Below, piece after piece: positions 18,996-28,309 of a stretch of 64,000 bases of DNA. Below the pieces are notes generated by a model. That model saw nothing but the letters and a program-made list of their open reading frames with translations, was not told where the DNA came from and searched no databases. Position 1 is the stretch's first letter; every line of letters starts with the position of its first letter. The position numbers and the translations under genes were made by a program. The DNA lies in NCBI GenBank assembly GCA_023255735.1, contig JAGDVP010000025.1:1-64000 (forward strand). Reading direction: 5' to 3'. The DNA is from Halothiobacillus sp. GTDB lineage: Bacteria; Pseudomonadota; Gammaproteobacteria; Halothiobacillales; Halothiobacillaceae.

Positions 18996-21131
18996 TTAAG
19001 CGACTGCTCGCTGATTTCCCACACTGGCAACGACTTTAATTTCTTTGTTATCCGGCACTTCGTTATAACTCAACACATGGAGCTGGCGGATGGAATAACG
19101 CACCATGCGCGCGAGCCAAACACGGATTTGCGGCGCCACCAATAAAATGGCGGGTTGGCCGGCCTGCTCTTGTTTTTCTGCCGCATCCCGCAGCGACTGA
19201 TGCAACCGTTCAGCCAGCCCAGGTTCTATGCCCGGTGTGCCTGCGGGGTTATCGCCATTGCGCTGAGTTGAGTTAAGCAAGAGTTGTTCCAATTGAGGGT
19301 CTAAGGTAATCACCGGCAGGTTGGGGGTCAGCCCGTTGATGTGCTGAACAATCATTCGGCCCAAAGCGATTCGTACCGTTTCGGTGAGCTGTTGCACGTT
19401 TTGGGTGTGCTGCCCTTGGCGCGCCAAGGTTTCGGCAATGGTGCGGATATCTCGAATCGGAATGCGCTCCTCTAATAAATTGCGCAATACCTGCACGATG
19501 ATGGTCATGGCTAAGGTTTTGGGCACTAAATCTTCAACCAGCTTGGGCGCGCCTTGTTTTAAGGTATCAATTAACTGTTGTGCTTCTTCATAGCCAAAAA
19601 GATCGGCCGCATTTTCATTCAAAATTTGCGATAAATGGGTGGCCACCACGGTCGCCGGATCCACCACGGTGTAGCCCATGGCTTGGGCGTGCTCTTTGGT
19701 GTTGCGCTCAATCCAATAGGCCTCAAGCCCAAACGCCGGATCCGTGGTCTTAATGCCGGTTAAAGGACCTGAAACTTGCCCCGGATTAATCGCCATATCC
19801 CGGTCGGCATAAATTTCTGCCAAGCCCATGGGTACGCCGTTTAAGCTGATTCGATATTCACCGGGTTTTAAATCGAGGTTGTCGCGAATATGCACCGCCG
19901 ACACAAGAAAACCTAAATCTTGGGAGATTTTTTTACGCACGCCTTTAATACGTGGCATAAGTTGCCCGCCTTGATTGCGATCCACCAGCGGGATAAGCCC
20001 ATAACCCACCTCAAGGCCAATCACATCAACGGGCGGGACATCATCCCAGCTTAATTCTTTAAGTTCGGGTTTTTTATCTTGGGGCAATTGGGCAGATACT
20101 TCGGCCGCGTGGATGGTTTCGCGCTTTTTACGCGCGATAAGATACGCGCCGCCACCGGCTATGGCTGCCAGCGTCAAAAAAGCGACATTGGGCATGCCGG
20201 GAATCATGCCGAGCGCCCCCATGAGCCCCGCCGCTACCCCCAATACGCGCGGATCCGATAGCATTTGGGTTTGCACTTGTTTGCCCATATCTTGAGCGGT
20301 AGCAACCCGAGTCACAATGATGGCGGTGGCAGTAGAAATCAGCAGGGAGGGAATGGTGGCAACCAAACCATCCCCAATGGTCAGCAAAACATAGGTTTGA
20401 GCCGCCACGCCAAAGGGCATGCCATGTTGCAGCACGCCAATCATTAAGCCGCCAAATACGTTAATCAGCACGATTAAAATACCGGCCACCGCATCGCCGC
20501 GCACAAATTTGCTGGCGCCATCCATTGAGCCATAAAAGTCGGCCTCGGCTGCCACCTCTTCTCGGCGCAACTTGGCTTGATCGTGATTAATAATGCCGGC
20601 GTTTAAATCGGCATCAATGGCCATTTGTTTGCCGGGTAAGGAGTCTAAGGTGAATCGCGCCGTGACCTCAGCCACTCGCCCCGCCCCCTTGGTAACCACA
20701 ACAAAGTTAATGAGCATCAGGATGATAAACACCACAATGCCGACGGCGTAATTGCCGCCAATCACGAACTCACCAAATGAGCTAATCACATGGCCGGCCG
20801 CCTCGGTACCATTTTGACCGTGCAGCAATACGACCCGGGTTGAGGCCACATTCAGCGCTAACCGCAACAAAGTCGCCATTAAAATGACGGTGGGAAATAC
20901 GGCAAAATCCAGCGGGCGCATTACATAAATTGTCACCATGACAATCATGATCGACAGGGTGATATTGAAGGTAAAAAGCACATCCAATGCCAGAGGCGGC
21001 AAAGGCACAATCACCATGGCCAACAACATCACGATGATGATCGGCGGGCCAATGCCTTGGCCACGGTAGCGGGCAATGCCACGCCCCGCTGCACGCCAAT
21101 CAAAAGCCGCCATCAATGTTTTCATCTTCAA
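18996..21131 (-). CDS. flhA: Flagellar export apparatus protein FlhA
   Basis: Core membrane component of the flagellar type III export gate. 711 residues: about eight transmembrane segments in the N-terminal 330, including the conserved FHIPEP-type stretch (RLALNVASTRVVLLHG), and a large cytosolic domain (about 360-711) that forms the nonameric ring and docks chaperone-substrate complexes. It lies 36 bases after flhB and before flhF. Confidence 0.96.
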   Translation of the reverse strand: MKMKTLMAAFDWRAAGRGIARYRGQGIGPPIIIVMLLAMVIVPLPPLALDVLFTFNITLSIMIVMVTIYVMRPLDFAVFPTVILMATLLRLALNVASTRVVLLHGQNGTEAAGHVISSFGEFVIGGNYAVGIVVFIILMLINFVVVTKGAGRVAEVTARFTLDSLPGKQMAIDADLNAGIINHDQAKLRREEVAAEADFYGSMDGASKFVRGDAVAGILIVLINVFGGLMIGVLQHGMPFGVAAQTYVLLTIGDGLVATIPSLLISTATAIIVTRVATAQDMGKQVQTQMLSDPRVLGVAAGLMGALGMIPGMPNVAFLTLAAIAGGGAYLIARKKRETIHAAEVSAQLPQDKKPELKELSWDDVPPVDVIGLEVGYGLIPLVDRNQGGQLMPRIKGVRKKISQDLGFLVSAVHIRDNLDLKPGEYRISLNGVPMGLAEIYADRDMAINPGQVSGPLTGIKTTDPAFGLEAYWIERNTKEHAQAMGYTVVDPATVVATHLSQILNENAADLFGYEEAQQLIDTLKQGAPKLVEDLVPKTLAMTIIVQVLRNLLEERIPIRDIRTIAETLARQGQHTQNVQQLTETVRIALGRMIVQHINGLTPNLPVITLDPQLEQLLLNSTQRNGDNPAGTPGIEPGLAERLHQSLRDAAEKQEQAGQPAILLVAPQIRVWLARMVRYSIRQLHVLSYNEVPDNKEIKVVASVGNQRAVA

Positions 21132-21167
21132 AATCCTTTAATTAAGGCCGAATGCCTCAATGCAGAT

Positions 21168-22316
21168 TTAGCGTTGAGGACGACCATCACGATTAGCAGC
21201 AAACTCATCTGGCACAACGGGCTCTGGCCGATCGGGGGATGCCGCGCCCCCCGTTTGCGTGCGTAACTGGAAGATATACGCCAGCACTTGCGCCACGGCG
21301 GTATACAAACCGGCGGGGATCGGTTGATCCACTTCCACATAAGCAAACAAGGATCGTGCCAACTGGGGCGATTCAAACAAAGGTACCCGATGCGCTTGGC
21401 CAATTTTGCGGATATTCAGCGCCATTTCATCCGCGCCTTTGGCCACGACAATGGGCGCCTCATTGCGGTTGGGTTGGTATTTGAGCGCCACTGCAAAGTG
21501 GGTAGGGTTGGTGATAATCACATCGGCTTGCGGCACCGCTTCCATCATGCGGCGCTGAGCCATTTGCCGCTGAAGCTGCCTGATTTTTTGCTTGATTTCT
21601 GGTTTTCCTTCCATTTCTTTATATTCATCAATCAGTTCTTGGCGCGTCATGCGCAAGCCTTTTTTGTATTCATACAGCTGAAACGGCACATCAATGAGCG
21701 CCACAATTAAAAGACCAGACGATAAGCCCAAAAAAGACCAAGCCAACAAGGCGCCGGCACTGGCAAGCGCCGGCTCTAAGCTCATTAAGCCCAAACCCAC
21801 AAATTGTTTTTCCTGAGCGGTAAATAAGCCAAACGCGATGGCCATAATGAGGCCAAATTTTGCGAGGGTTTTCAGCAATTCAACGAGGGATTTCATCGAG
21901 AACATGCGGCCTATGCCGGCAATCGGATTTAAGCGGCTAAATTGCGGCGCTAAGGCTTGAGATGAGAAATTCCAGCCGCCCACGAGCAAGGTCGAAGCGA
22001 GCGCCAGCACAACAGTGGCAATAAATAAGGGGGTGAGCGCAAAAAACCCTTCAGAAAAAATCAAGGCCAGACGATGAAACATGGTGGCCGGATCATAAAT
22101 CTCCGGGCGCGAAATAATAAAAGCTTGGCGCATCATGCCGGCCAAACTTGTCATCATTTGGCCGCCTAAAACTAGAAAAACCACAGCAGACCCAGCCGTG
22201 AGCGCAAGCGATGCCAGTTCACGAGAGCGCGGTACCTGCCCCTTCTCTCGCGATTCTTGAAGGCGCTTTTCACTGGGTTCTTCGGTTTTTTCTTGACCGT
22301 TTTCGTTTTCAGCCAT
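21168..22316 (-). CDS. flhB: Flagellar export switch protein FlhB
   Basis: Export-gate component that switches substrate specificity after autocleavage. 382 residues: N-terminal EKTEEPSEKRLQESREKGQV, four transmembrane helices, and a cytosolic domain with the self-cleavage site NPTH within ADVIITNPTHFAVALKY. The C-terminal tail after about residue 350 is Pro/Arg-rich. I chose the ATG at 22316 (MAENENGQ); a TTG at 22328 would overlap fliR. It comes between fliR and flhA. Confidence 0.95.
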   Translation of the reverse strand: MAENENGQEKTEEPSEKRLQESREKGQVPRSRELASLALTAGSAVVFLVLGGQMMTSLAGMMRQAFIISRPEIYDPATMFHRLALIFSEGFFALTPLFIATVVLALASTLLVGGWNFSSQALAPQFSRLNPIAGIGRMFSMKSLVELLKTLAKFGLIMAIAFGLFTAQEKQFVGLGLMSLEPALASAGALLAWSFLGLSSGLLIVALIDVPFQLYEYKKGLRMTRQELIDEYKEMEGKPEIKQKIRQLQRQMAQRRMMEAVPQADVIITNPTHFAVALKYQPNRNEAPIVVAKGADEMALNIRKIGQAHRVPLFESPQLARSLFAYVEVDQPIPAGLYTAVAQVLAYIFQLRTQTGGAASPDRPEPVVPDEFAANRDGRPQR

Positions 22317-22324
22317 GGGCAAGC

Positions 22325-23107
22325 TCAACCATCAACGTGCCGGAATAAATGGCTTAAAAACTGAAGCGCTTTTTGCAGAAAATGCTCAAGGTTGGGCAAC
22401 CAAACCGGGCTAGATACCAAGATCAGAAAGAAACCGATCAATAGAGTCGCTGGAAACCCAATCGAAAAAATATTCAGCTGCGGCGCGGCGCGCGTAATCA
22501 CCCCCATGGCAATGTTCACCATGAGCAAGCTAATAATGACCGGCAAGGCGATTAATAAGGCATTCACAAACATAGCTTGGCCAAAGCCGACCACCCGCCA
22601 GAAATCCTGAGGATTAAGGCCGATGGGCGACACCGGTAGCCATAAGAATGAATCCGCCAAGAGCTTAAGGGTTAAAGCCGGACCATCTAATGCAATAAAA
22701 AGCAAGGTGGCCACAATGGTTAAAAATTGAGAAATGAGCGGCACGCTCACGCCATTTTGCGGATCTACCGTTTGGGCAAACCCCAGCCCCATCCCCAGTG
22801 CCATCGCCTCACCGGCCATAACAAATGAGCTAATCACCATGCCTAAAACAAAACCTATGGTGACGCCAATCATAATTTGTTGCGCAACCAGCACAATGCC
22901 TTCTGCCGATAAGGGGTCAATCGCAGGTGGCGCGGGTAAGGTGGGGGCGATAACAAGGCTTATCACCATGGCCGCCAACGCGCGCAACCGTTTGGGCACA
23001 CCGCGAGCACCAAAAACGGGGGCGACCATTAACACGGCACCCACGCGAATGAGTACCCAGAGATAGGTACCGACCCAGCCCATGATGTCTGCCAGTGGTA
23101 GGGTCAT
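22325..23107 (-). CDS. fliR: Flagellar export apparatus protein FliR
   Basis: Export-gate membrane protein, 260 residues with about six hydrophobic helices; conserved segments VFGARGVPKRLRALAA and FVMAGEAMALGMGLGFA. The ATG at 23107 gives the family length (E. coli 261) and lies 11 bases after the fliQ stop. The longer reading to 23188 would overlap fliQ by 70 bases and add an atypical N-terminus. Confidence 0.93.
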   Translation of the reverse strand: MTLPLADIMGWVGTYLWVLIRVGAVLMVAPVFGARGVPKRLRALAAMVISLVIAPTLPAPPAIDPLSAEGIVLVAQQIMIGVTIGFVLGMVISSFVMAGEAMALGMGLGFAQTVDPQNGVSVPLISQFLTIVATLLFIALDGPALTLKLLADSFLWLPVSPIGLNPQDFWRVVGFGQAMFVNALLIALPVIISLLMVNIAMGVITRAAPQLNIFSIGFPATLLIGFFLILVSSPVWLPNLEHFLQKALQFLSHLFRHVDG

Positions 23108-23118
23108 GGCTTTGAGCG

Positions 23119-23388
23119 TTAGCCGATAAGGCTCGGTATGCGATGAAATAAATTCAAGGTGTAATCCGTTAACAAATGCAGCATCCAAGGCCCTGCCAAT
23201 AAAATGGCAAGTACGACGGCAAAAAGCTTAGGGATAAAACTTAATGTCATTTCATTAATTTGCGTGGCGGCCTGAAACATGCCAATTAATAAACCCACCA
23301 CTAGGGCTGTTAATAAAATGGGCATGGATAACAATAAAATCATCACCATGGCTTGACGCGTGATGTCGAGGACGGTATCGGCATTCAT
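23119..23388 (-). CDS. fliQ: Flagellar export apparatus protein FliQ
   Basis: 89 residues, two transmembrane helices separated by a short polar loop (GMFQAATQINEMTLSFIPK, the family signature). FliQ packs around FliP/FliR to form the export gate. Normal length and gene order (fliP-fliQ-fliR). Confidence 0.95.
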   Translation of the reverse strand: MNADTVLDITRQAMVMILLLSMPILLTALVVGLLIGMFQAATQINEMTLSFIPKLFAVVLAILLAGPWMLHLLTDYTLNLFHRIPSLIG

Positions 23389-23433
23389 CTGGGCTTAACT
23401 CCCGTGGGGTGGTTCCAAAATGTATCCATGGGT

Positions 23434-24288
23434 CTAAGACGCAATCGGTGCGCCTAGGTAAAAGCTCGATGCCAACGTGCCCATGAGCAGAGTCCAGCCA
23501 TCAACCAACACAAATAACATCAACTTAAATGGCAGCGAGACAATCATCGGGGAAAGCATCATCATCCCCATCGACATTAAAACCGAGGCGACGACTAAAT
23601 CAATAATCAAAAACGGAATGAAGATTAAAAAGCCTATTTGAAACGCAGTTTTTAATTCCGAGGTCACAAAAGCCGCCATCAGCACGGGGTACGGTACATC
23701 GTCTGGTGTATTGAATGCGGGGTAATGGCCAATATTCTGAAACAGGGCAATATCCGTTTGGCGGGTTTGGTTCAGCATAAAGGTGCGCAAGGGCGCAGCG
23801 GCATTGGCAATGGCCACTTGTGCTGTAATTTTTTGATCCATATAGGGTTTTACCCCGTCGTCATACGATTTTTGGAATACGGGCGCCATAATAAACAGCG
23901 TGAGAAACAAGGCCAGCCCAATCAAAATTTGGTTTGAGGGGGTTTGCACGGTGCCTAATGCTTGGCGCATCAGCGATAACACGATGATAATTCGAGTAAA
24001 AGACGTCATCATCAATAACAGCGAAGGCAGCAACGTTAAAACCGTCATCAAGGCCAAAATCTGCAAAGTGAGGCTGTATTGCGTGCCTTGACCGTTGGTG
24101 GTGAGTGTAACGGCCGGCAGCCCCGGTGCGGTCAGTGCATCGGTTACGGTCGGTGCCGCAAAGGCTGTATGCGGCAGAAATAAAAGCAGCAGTACCGCCA
24201 TTAAAATCCCGAACAGACCAAGGCCGCGTGGTGTTATCAGGCCAGCGGAAAGACGTTTTAGTGGTAAACAAGCGAAGAAAGGCGTCAT
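23434..24288 (-). CDS. fliP: Flagellar export apparatus protein FliP
   Basis: 284 residues. An N-terminal signal peptide (hydrophobic stretch about 27-42 ending AFA) is followed by the FliP domain with [30 protein letters not shown] and [14 protein letters not shown]. FliP forms the pentameric core of the export gate. The start overlaps the fliO stop as ATGA. Confidence 0.95.
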   Translation of the reverse strand: MTPFFACLPLKRLSAGLITPRGLGLFGILMAVLLLLFLPHTAFAAPTVTDALTAPGLPAVTLTTNGQGTQYSLTLQILALMTVLTLLPSLLLMMTSFTRIIIVLSLMRQALGTVQTPSNQILIGLALFLTLFIMAPVFQKSYDDGVKPYMDQKITAQVAIANAAAPLRTFMLNQTRQTDIALFQNIGHYPAFNTPDDVPYPVLMAAFVTSELKTAFQIGFLIFIPFLIIDLVVASVLMSMGMMMLSPMIVSLPFKLMLFVLVDGWTLLMGTLASSFYLGAPIAS

Positions 24289-25004
24289 ACGGGTGGCTCT
24301 GCAGCGCGGGGGGCTTTGGGTGGTGCGGGAGCTTTATTTTTTTGTCCCATGTAATTCTGCAACAATCGGGTGAACGGCACATCAGGATATGGAGCCGGCG
24401 CGCTTGGCTCGGGTGCCAAAGGCGGGTCTACCCAACCTAAAGCCGTTACTTGACCCGGCGCCACGCCCACTAACATTTGTCGATCGCCCACAGCCACGAG
24501 AAAAACCCGCTCGCGGGTGCCGAGCGGCATTTGCGTTAATACCTGCAAAGGATAACGCCCGGCTCGGCCTGAAAACCGGCCAGTGCGCTTTAAAATCCAC
24601 ACCACGGCGAACATTAAAGCCAAAACCAGCACAAGGCTGGACACGAGCTTGAGCAGATACGCCGTACTTAAGGGATCAAACGCGGCGGGCTCTGGCTGTG
24701 CTTTGCTGCTGCTCGGCGGCTGCCCGAGTGACTGCACGGGTGAAAACTCAAACGGTGCCGGCTGTGCAGCGCTCACAGGGGGTGGCACAGAAGTGGGTAC
24801 AGGCGTGGGCATTTGCATGGGCGCTGGATCAGGCGCTGGAGAGGGCATTTGCATGGGCAGCGGTTCTGCCGCGAACACCGCGCCGACACCCCATAGCATT
24901 AAAAGAACAAACGCGCTGCTGCGTGCATTTAATGCGGGAGCCCACCTAGCTTGCTGCGGGTTGCACACTTTTATCCCGTTGAGGCTACGCATGAAATGGG
25001 TCAT
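24285..25004 (-). CDS. fliO: Flagellar assembly protein FliO
   Basis: FliO helps assemble and stabilise FliP. 239 residues: an N-terminal hydrophobic segment ([17 protein letters not shown]), a Pro/Met-rich region with a PMQMP motif occurring twice, a single membrane helix (about 115-140), and the FliO domain ([20 protein letters not shown]). It ends in a Pro/Ala/Lys tail. It is longer than many FliO proteins because of the periplasmic Pro-rich insert. Start at ATG 25004; a GTG precedes it. Confidence 0.9.
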   Translation of the reverse strand: MTHFMRSLNGIKVCNPQQARWAPALNARSSAFVLLMLWGVGAVFAAEPLPMQMPSPAPDPAPMQMPTPVPTSVPPPVSAAQPAPFEFSPVQSLGQPPSSSKAQPEPAAFDPLSTAYLLKLVSSLVLVLALMFAVVWILKRTGRFSGRAGRYPLQVLTQMPLGTRERVFLVAVGDRQMLVGVAPGQVTALGWVDPPLAPEPSAPAPYPDVPFTRLLQNYMGQKNKAPAPPKAPRAAEPPV

Positions 25005-25019
25005 CACAGGGCAACCTAA

Positions 25020-25433
25020 TCAACGCAGCTTCTTTAAGCGCTCAGCGGGGCTAATCACATCGGTTAAGCGAATGCCAAACTTCTCGTTTATGACCACAAC
25101 CTCACCACGGGCAATGAGGGTGCCATTAACCAGCACGTCCAAAGGCTCCCCAGCCAATCGGTCAAGCTCAACAATCGAGCCTTGATTGAGTTGCAGTAAG
25201 CTTCGGATATTAACGATTGTTCGCCCAATTTCCATGGACAAGGTGACCGGTACATCCATCAATACATCCAGATTGATGGGGTTTTCTTTATTGCTTGCCA
25301 CATTGGTTTGCAATTGATCGAGCCCTAGCGTCTGCGCGGGATCATTTGGCTTGGCATTTGCGTCTGCTTGTTCAGCCATTGCGGCGGCCCAGTCGTCCAT
25401 GCCGTCAGGGGAGGTTTCAGAATTTTCTGCCAT
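25020..25433 (-). CDS. fliN: Flagellar motor switch protein FliN
   Basis: Switch-complex (C-ring) protein, 137 residues. A variable acidic N-terminus precedes the SpoA domain: LDVLMDVPVTLSMEIGRT, ELDRLAGEPLDVLVNG and VVVINEKFGIRLTDV. CheY-P acts on the FliM/FliN ring. Order fliM-fliN-fliO is standard. Confidence 0.96.
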   Translation of the reverse strand: MAENSETSPDGMDDWAAAMAEQADANAKPNDPAQTLGLDQLQTNVASNKENPINLDVLMDVPVTLSMEIGRTIVNIRSLLQLNQGSIVELDRLAGEPLDVLVNGTLIARGEVVVINEKFGIRLTDVISPAERLKKLR

Positions 25434-25483
25434 TTTGCTGCCTTTCGTGTTTATCCATTCGCTCGAATTTAAGTTGAACGGGG

Positions 25484-26530
25484 TTAATCTTGTGCATCGT
25501 CAATCGCGGGCGCTTTTGCTTTGGCGCGCAAAGCATCGTTGGGGCGCACCGTGCGCTCTAAACGCTCATGTACGGGGGAATCAATCCGAATCGCCTTGTT
25601 ACCCCGATGCACACCCAGCTTGCCTTGATAGAGCGGCAATCCCTCGGCGGTGAGAATAATTTTCTCCGGCATCTCAAAGGGAAGAATTTGACCAACTTCT
25701 AACTTCGCAATATCGGAGATGAGGATGCGGGCTTCGCCTAATTGAGCCACAAGCTCAATCTCCGCCAACCCCAGCTCGCGTTTGAGCGCCGATGTCCAGC
25801 GTTCATCCACCTCCAGGCGATCGCCTTGCATCCCCCCATCGAGTAAATCGCGAATGGGTTCAATCATTGAGTAGGGGAACACAATATCGAATTTACCGCC
25901 GCCGCCTTCCACCTCAATTCTAAAGCTATTAACCACGACCACCTCTGTGCTTGAGACGATATTGGCCAATTGCGGATTCATTTCATGACTAAGGGTTTGA
26001 ATACTAATAGGATAAACCGGCATCCAAGAGCGCTGCACTTCATCGATGGCTTGCTCAAGCACGCGGGTAATAACCCGCAGTTCGGCTGGCGTAAAGTCGC
26101 GACCTTCAATCTTGGCGTGCAAACCGAAGCCGCCAAAAAAATTATCCACCAGTTTGAAGACGAGTTGAGATTCCATCATAAACAAACCCACACCTTTTAA
26201 GGGGCGCACATGCACCAGAGTCAGCGAGGTAGGTACATAAAGGGCATGGGAGTATTCGGCGTATTTCATCATCCGAACGCCTTCAATGGAGATATCGACC
26301 GTGCGTCGCAGCATGGATACCAATCGAATCCGAAAATTGCGGGCAAACCGCTCGTTCAGCATTTCAAGCGTGGGCAAACGGCCGCGCACAATGCGCTCTT
26401 GAGTGGTTAAATCGTAATCGCGGGCTTTAGTTGGGTCACCCAGCCCCTGCTCGGTGGCTACATCGCCCTCATCCACGCCATTGAGTAAGGCATCGATTTC
26501 ATCTTGCGAGAGAATGTCCGCACTACTCAC
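25484..26530 (-). CDS. fliM: Flagellar motor switch protein FliM
   Basis: C-ring protein that binds CheY-P. 348 residues; the CheY-binding peptide at the N-terminus reads ILSQDEIDALLNG, followed by the CheC-like middle domain (RNFRIRLVSMLRRTVDI, YIPTSLTLVHVRPLKG-like) and a C-terminal SpoA domain. The start is GTG with a GGGGG ribosome-binding run five bases upstream; no nearer ATG fits the conserved N-terminus. Confidence 0.95.
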   Translation of the reverse strand: MSSADILSQDEIDALLNGVDEGDVATEQGLGDPTKARDYDLTTQERIVRGRLPTLEMLNERFARNFRIRLVSMLRRTVDISIEGVRMMKYAEYSHALYVPTSLTLVHVRPLKGVGLFMMESQLVFKLVDNFFGGFGLHAKIEGRDFTPAELRVITRVLEQAIDEVQRSWMPVYPISIQTLSHEMNPQLANIVSSTEVVVVNSFRIEVEGGGGKFDIVFPYSMIEPIRDLLDGGMQGDRLEVDERWTSALKRELGLAEIELVAQLGEARILISDIAKLEVGQILPFEMPEKIILTAEGLPLYQGKLGVHRGNKAIRIDSPVHERLERTVRPNDALRAKAKAPAIDDAQD

Positions 26531-26538
26531 GCCGCCCC

Positions 26539-27102
26539 CTACTGCATCAACAATTTAGTAAAATACACATCATCAATCGCATTTTTTAAATTAGCGCGTT
26601 TTTCCAGCACGCTATTGATGGCATCTTTAAGCTCTTTTTGTAAGGCTTCTTTGCCTTCACGCGTGCGCAAATTGGCCGCATTAACGCCGCTTAACACCAA
26701 CATGATGTTATTAATAATTTCAGCGCGATTGGTTTTAACCGCTGCATCGGCCGTATGGCTGTAAGTCACCATATCCATTTCCACTTGCAGCAACTTTGCA
26801 TCATTGGGAGCGGCTAAATTCACGGTAACCGGTTGCCCTAACGGAATGGTGACCGGCGCGCCGGCTTTGGCATCGCCATGCCCATCGCCCGCTTTTGCGT
26901 CATGCGCATCAGCTTTTTGTTCTGTCGCGGCAGGGGCTGCTGCACCAGCATCCGTGGCGGGTTTTTTCAGCAATAACAGGGCGCCCACGGCAACCACCGC
27001 CAAGAGCAAAAGAATAATTACGATCATTAAAATCATGACCAATTTATTCCCGCTTTTGGGTGCGGGGGTTTGCTCATCGTTCACCACGGGGGCCTTGGCC
27101 AT
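26539..27102 (-). CDS. fliL: Flagellar basal-body protein FliL
   Basis: Inner-membrane protein that surrounds the stator and supports torque. 187 residues: a short cytosolic N-terminus, one transmembrane helix (about 20-45, VMILMIVIILLLLAVVAVGA), an Ala/Asp/His-rich linker and the periplasmic FliL domain ending LKNAIDDVYFTKLLMQ. It is the first gene of the fliLMNOPQR run; GGAG lies before its ATG. Confidence 0.95.
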   Translation of the reverse strand: MAKAPVVNDEQTPAPKSGNKLVMILMIVIILLLLAVVAVGALLLLKKPATDAGAAAPAATEQKADAHDAKAGDGHGDAKAGAPVTIPLGQPVTVNLAAPNDAKLLQVEMDMVTYSHTADAAVKTNRAEIINNIMLVLSGVNAANLRTREGKEALQKELKDAINSVLEKRANLKNAIDDVYFTKLLMQ

Positions 27103-27241
27103 AAATCAACTCCTTTATCATGGATTTATTCATTCAACAGCGGCAGAAAAAGCTCATGCCTATAGAGCGCGTAGCTTAACTGGAGCCGATCGGTTTTTCA
27201 CACTGATATTTAAGGAATAAGCACTTTTTAGCGAATTTAAC

Positions 27242-28180
27242 TTACGCTGCAACCCATTTATGGGCTCGTTTATTTTCGTACAGGGCTTGATCGGCTCTGC
27301 GAAACCAGTCGCGTTCATCACCGCCCTGCTCTGATTCTGCTACCCCATACGAGGTATGAATGGAAATGCGCTCGCCCGATTGAAGCTCAACGGCATGCTG
27401 CATTAACCACGCATCCAGTCGATCTGTCATTTTTTTGGCGCCATAGGCATTCGTTGCCGACAAAATGGCACAAAACTCATCACCACCCAAGCGAAACGCA
27501 TGATCGGTTTCACGCAGTATGTGCATTAAGCCTGTGGCGAAGAGCTTGAGCACGCGGTCACCCACATCATGCCCCCAGGTGTCGTTAATGGATTTGAAGC
27601 TATTAAGATCCATCGCCACCAAGCAAGATTTGATGCCGTAGCGCACAAAATGGGCGTGTTCCCGCGCTAACTGCGCATCAAAAGAGCGCCGGTTTTTAAG
27701 GCACGTTAAGGGATCTTGCTGGGCATCGCTTAAGGCTCTTTGATACAACAGGCTGTTGCGCAAAGCAAAAGCCACTGTTTGCGCCAATTGCGTGAGCCAA
27801 TGGCATTCCGCATCCGATAGGGCACGCACGGATTGGACGCCTAATTTACCCAAACGCACATCGGCATGAGTCAGCTCAATCCACTTTATGGGCGAATTTT
27901 GCGCGGCTGTTGCGATAAAATTTTGCGTTTGAACTAGCTCGCTGTCCTGAATCCAAGCAAACCCTTTAATCGGCAAGTAGGTAATGACGCGCTCATATAA
28001 TTCATTGAGCACGCTAACAGGGTCCGTGCAACGCTGAGCCGCCAGCACCAAATCTAAATTGAGTGCCGCCCACTCGGTGGGCAACCGATTGAGATTAGGC
28101 ACGACCGCAGACAAAGGCAGCCGATAAGTGTTTGGCTCAATTAAAGAATCGCGGAGTGTGGTGCGGTAAGCGGCCATCAT
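27242..28180 (-). CDS. GGDEF-domain diguanylate cyclase
   Basis: Predicted to make cyclic di-GMP. 312 residues: an N-terminal sensory region (about 30-150) compatible with a GAF-like fold, then a GGDEF domain with the active site RLGGDEFCAIL intact and the substrate-binding block LNSFKSINDTWGHDVGD. The inhibitory RxxD is not seen five residues before the motif. It sits directly upstream of the fliL operon on the same strand, so a motility-related role is plausible but inferred. Tandem ATGs at 28180 and 28177; GAGAGG spacing favours the second. Confidence 0.9.
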   Translation of the reverse strand: MMAAYRTTLRDSLIEPNTYRLPLSAVVPNLNRLPTEWAALNLDLVLAAQRCTDPVSVLNELYERVITYLPIKGFAWIQDSELVQTQNFIATAAQNSPIKWIELTHADVRLGKLGVQSVRALSDAECHWLTQLAQTVAFALRNSLLYQRALSDAQQDPLTCLKNRRSFDAQLAREHAHFVRYGIKSCLVAMDLNSFKSINDTWGHDVGDRVLKLFATGLMHILRETDHAFRLGGDEFCAILSATNAYGAKKMTDRLDAWLMQHAVELQSGERISIHTSYGVAESEQGGDERDWFRRADQALYENKRAHKWVAA

Positions 28181-28216
28181 GTGCCTCTCATTAACGTTAG
28201 AAGTTAATTAAGAGTT

Positions 28217-28233
28217 AGCACAACGTATGCCAA
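28217..28233 (-). promoter_or_regulatory. Possible sigma-54 promoter of the GGDEF gene
   Basis: The minus strand carries TTGGCATACGTTGTGCT, with GG and GC at the obligatory 10-base separation of -24/-12 promoters and 8 of 11 consensus positions matched. It lies 37 bases before the start codon. Only a by-eye match; no activator sites were identified. Confidence 0.35.
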
Positions 28234-28309
28234 ATTTTAAATTCAACCCCAAGCAATTGAATTTAATTAAAGAAATGCCCGCCGCTCAGCACAAGAGGCA
28301 GCGGATGGA

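Noticed and set aside
9159-25653. Long plus-strand ORFs opposite the flagellar/chemotaxis genes
   Set aside because: They lie antisense to clearly conserved genes, have no recognisable domains and show composition expected from shadow frames.
27166-27190. tRNA D-arm-like GTAGCTTAACTGGAG before fliL
   Set aside because: Only a D-arm-like string; no cloverleaf follows, so it is not a tRNA and too short to call an integration remnant.
27160-27200. Sigma-54 or sigma-28 promoter before fliL
   Set aside because: A GG-N10-GC pair exists but lacks the rest of the consensus; a TAAA...CCGAT pair has a 10-base spacer instead of 11. Neither is strong enough.
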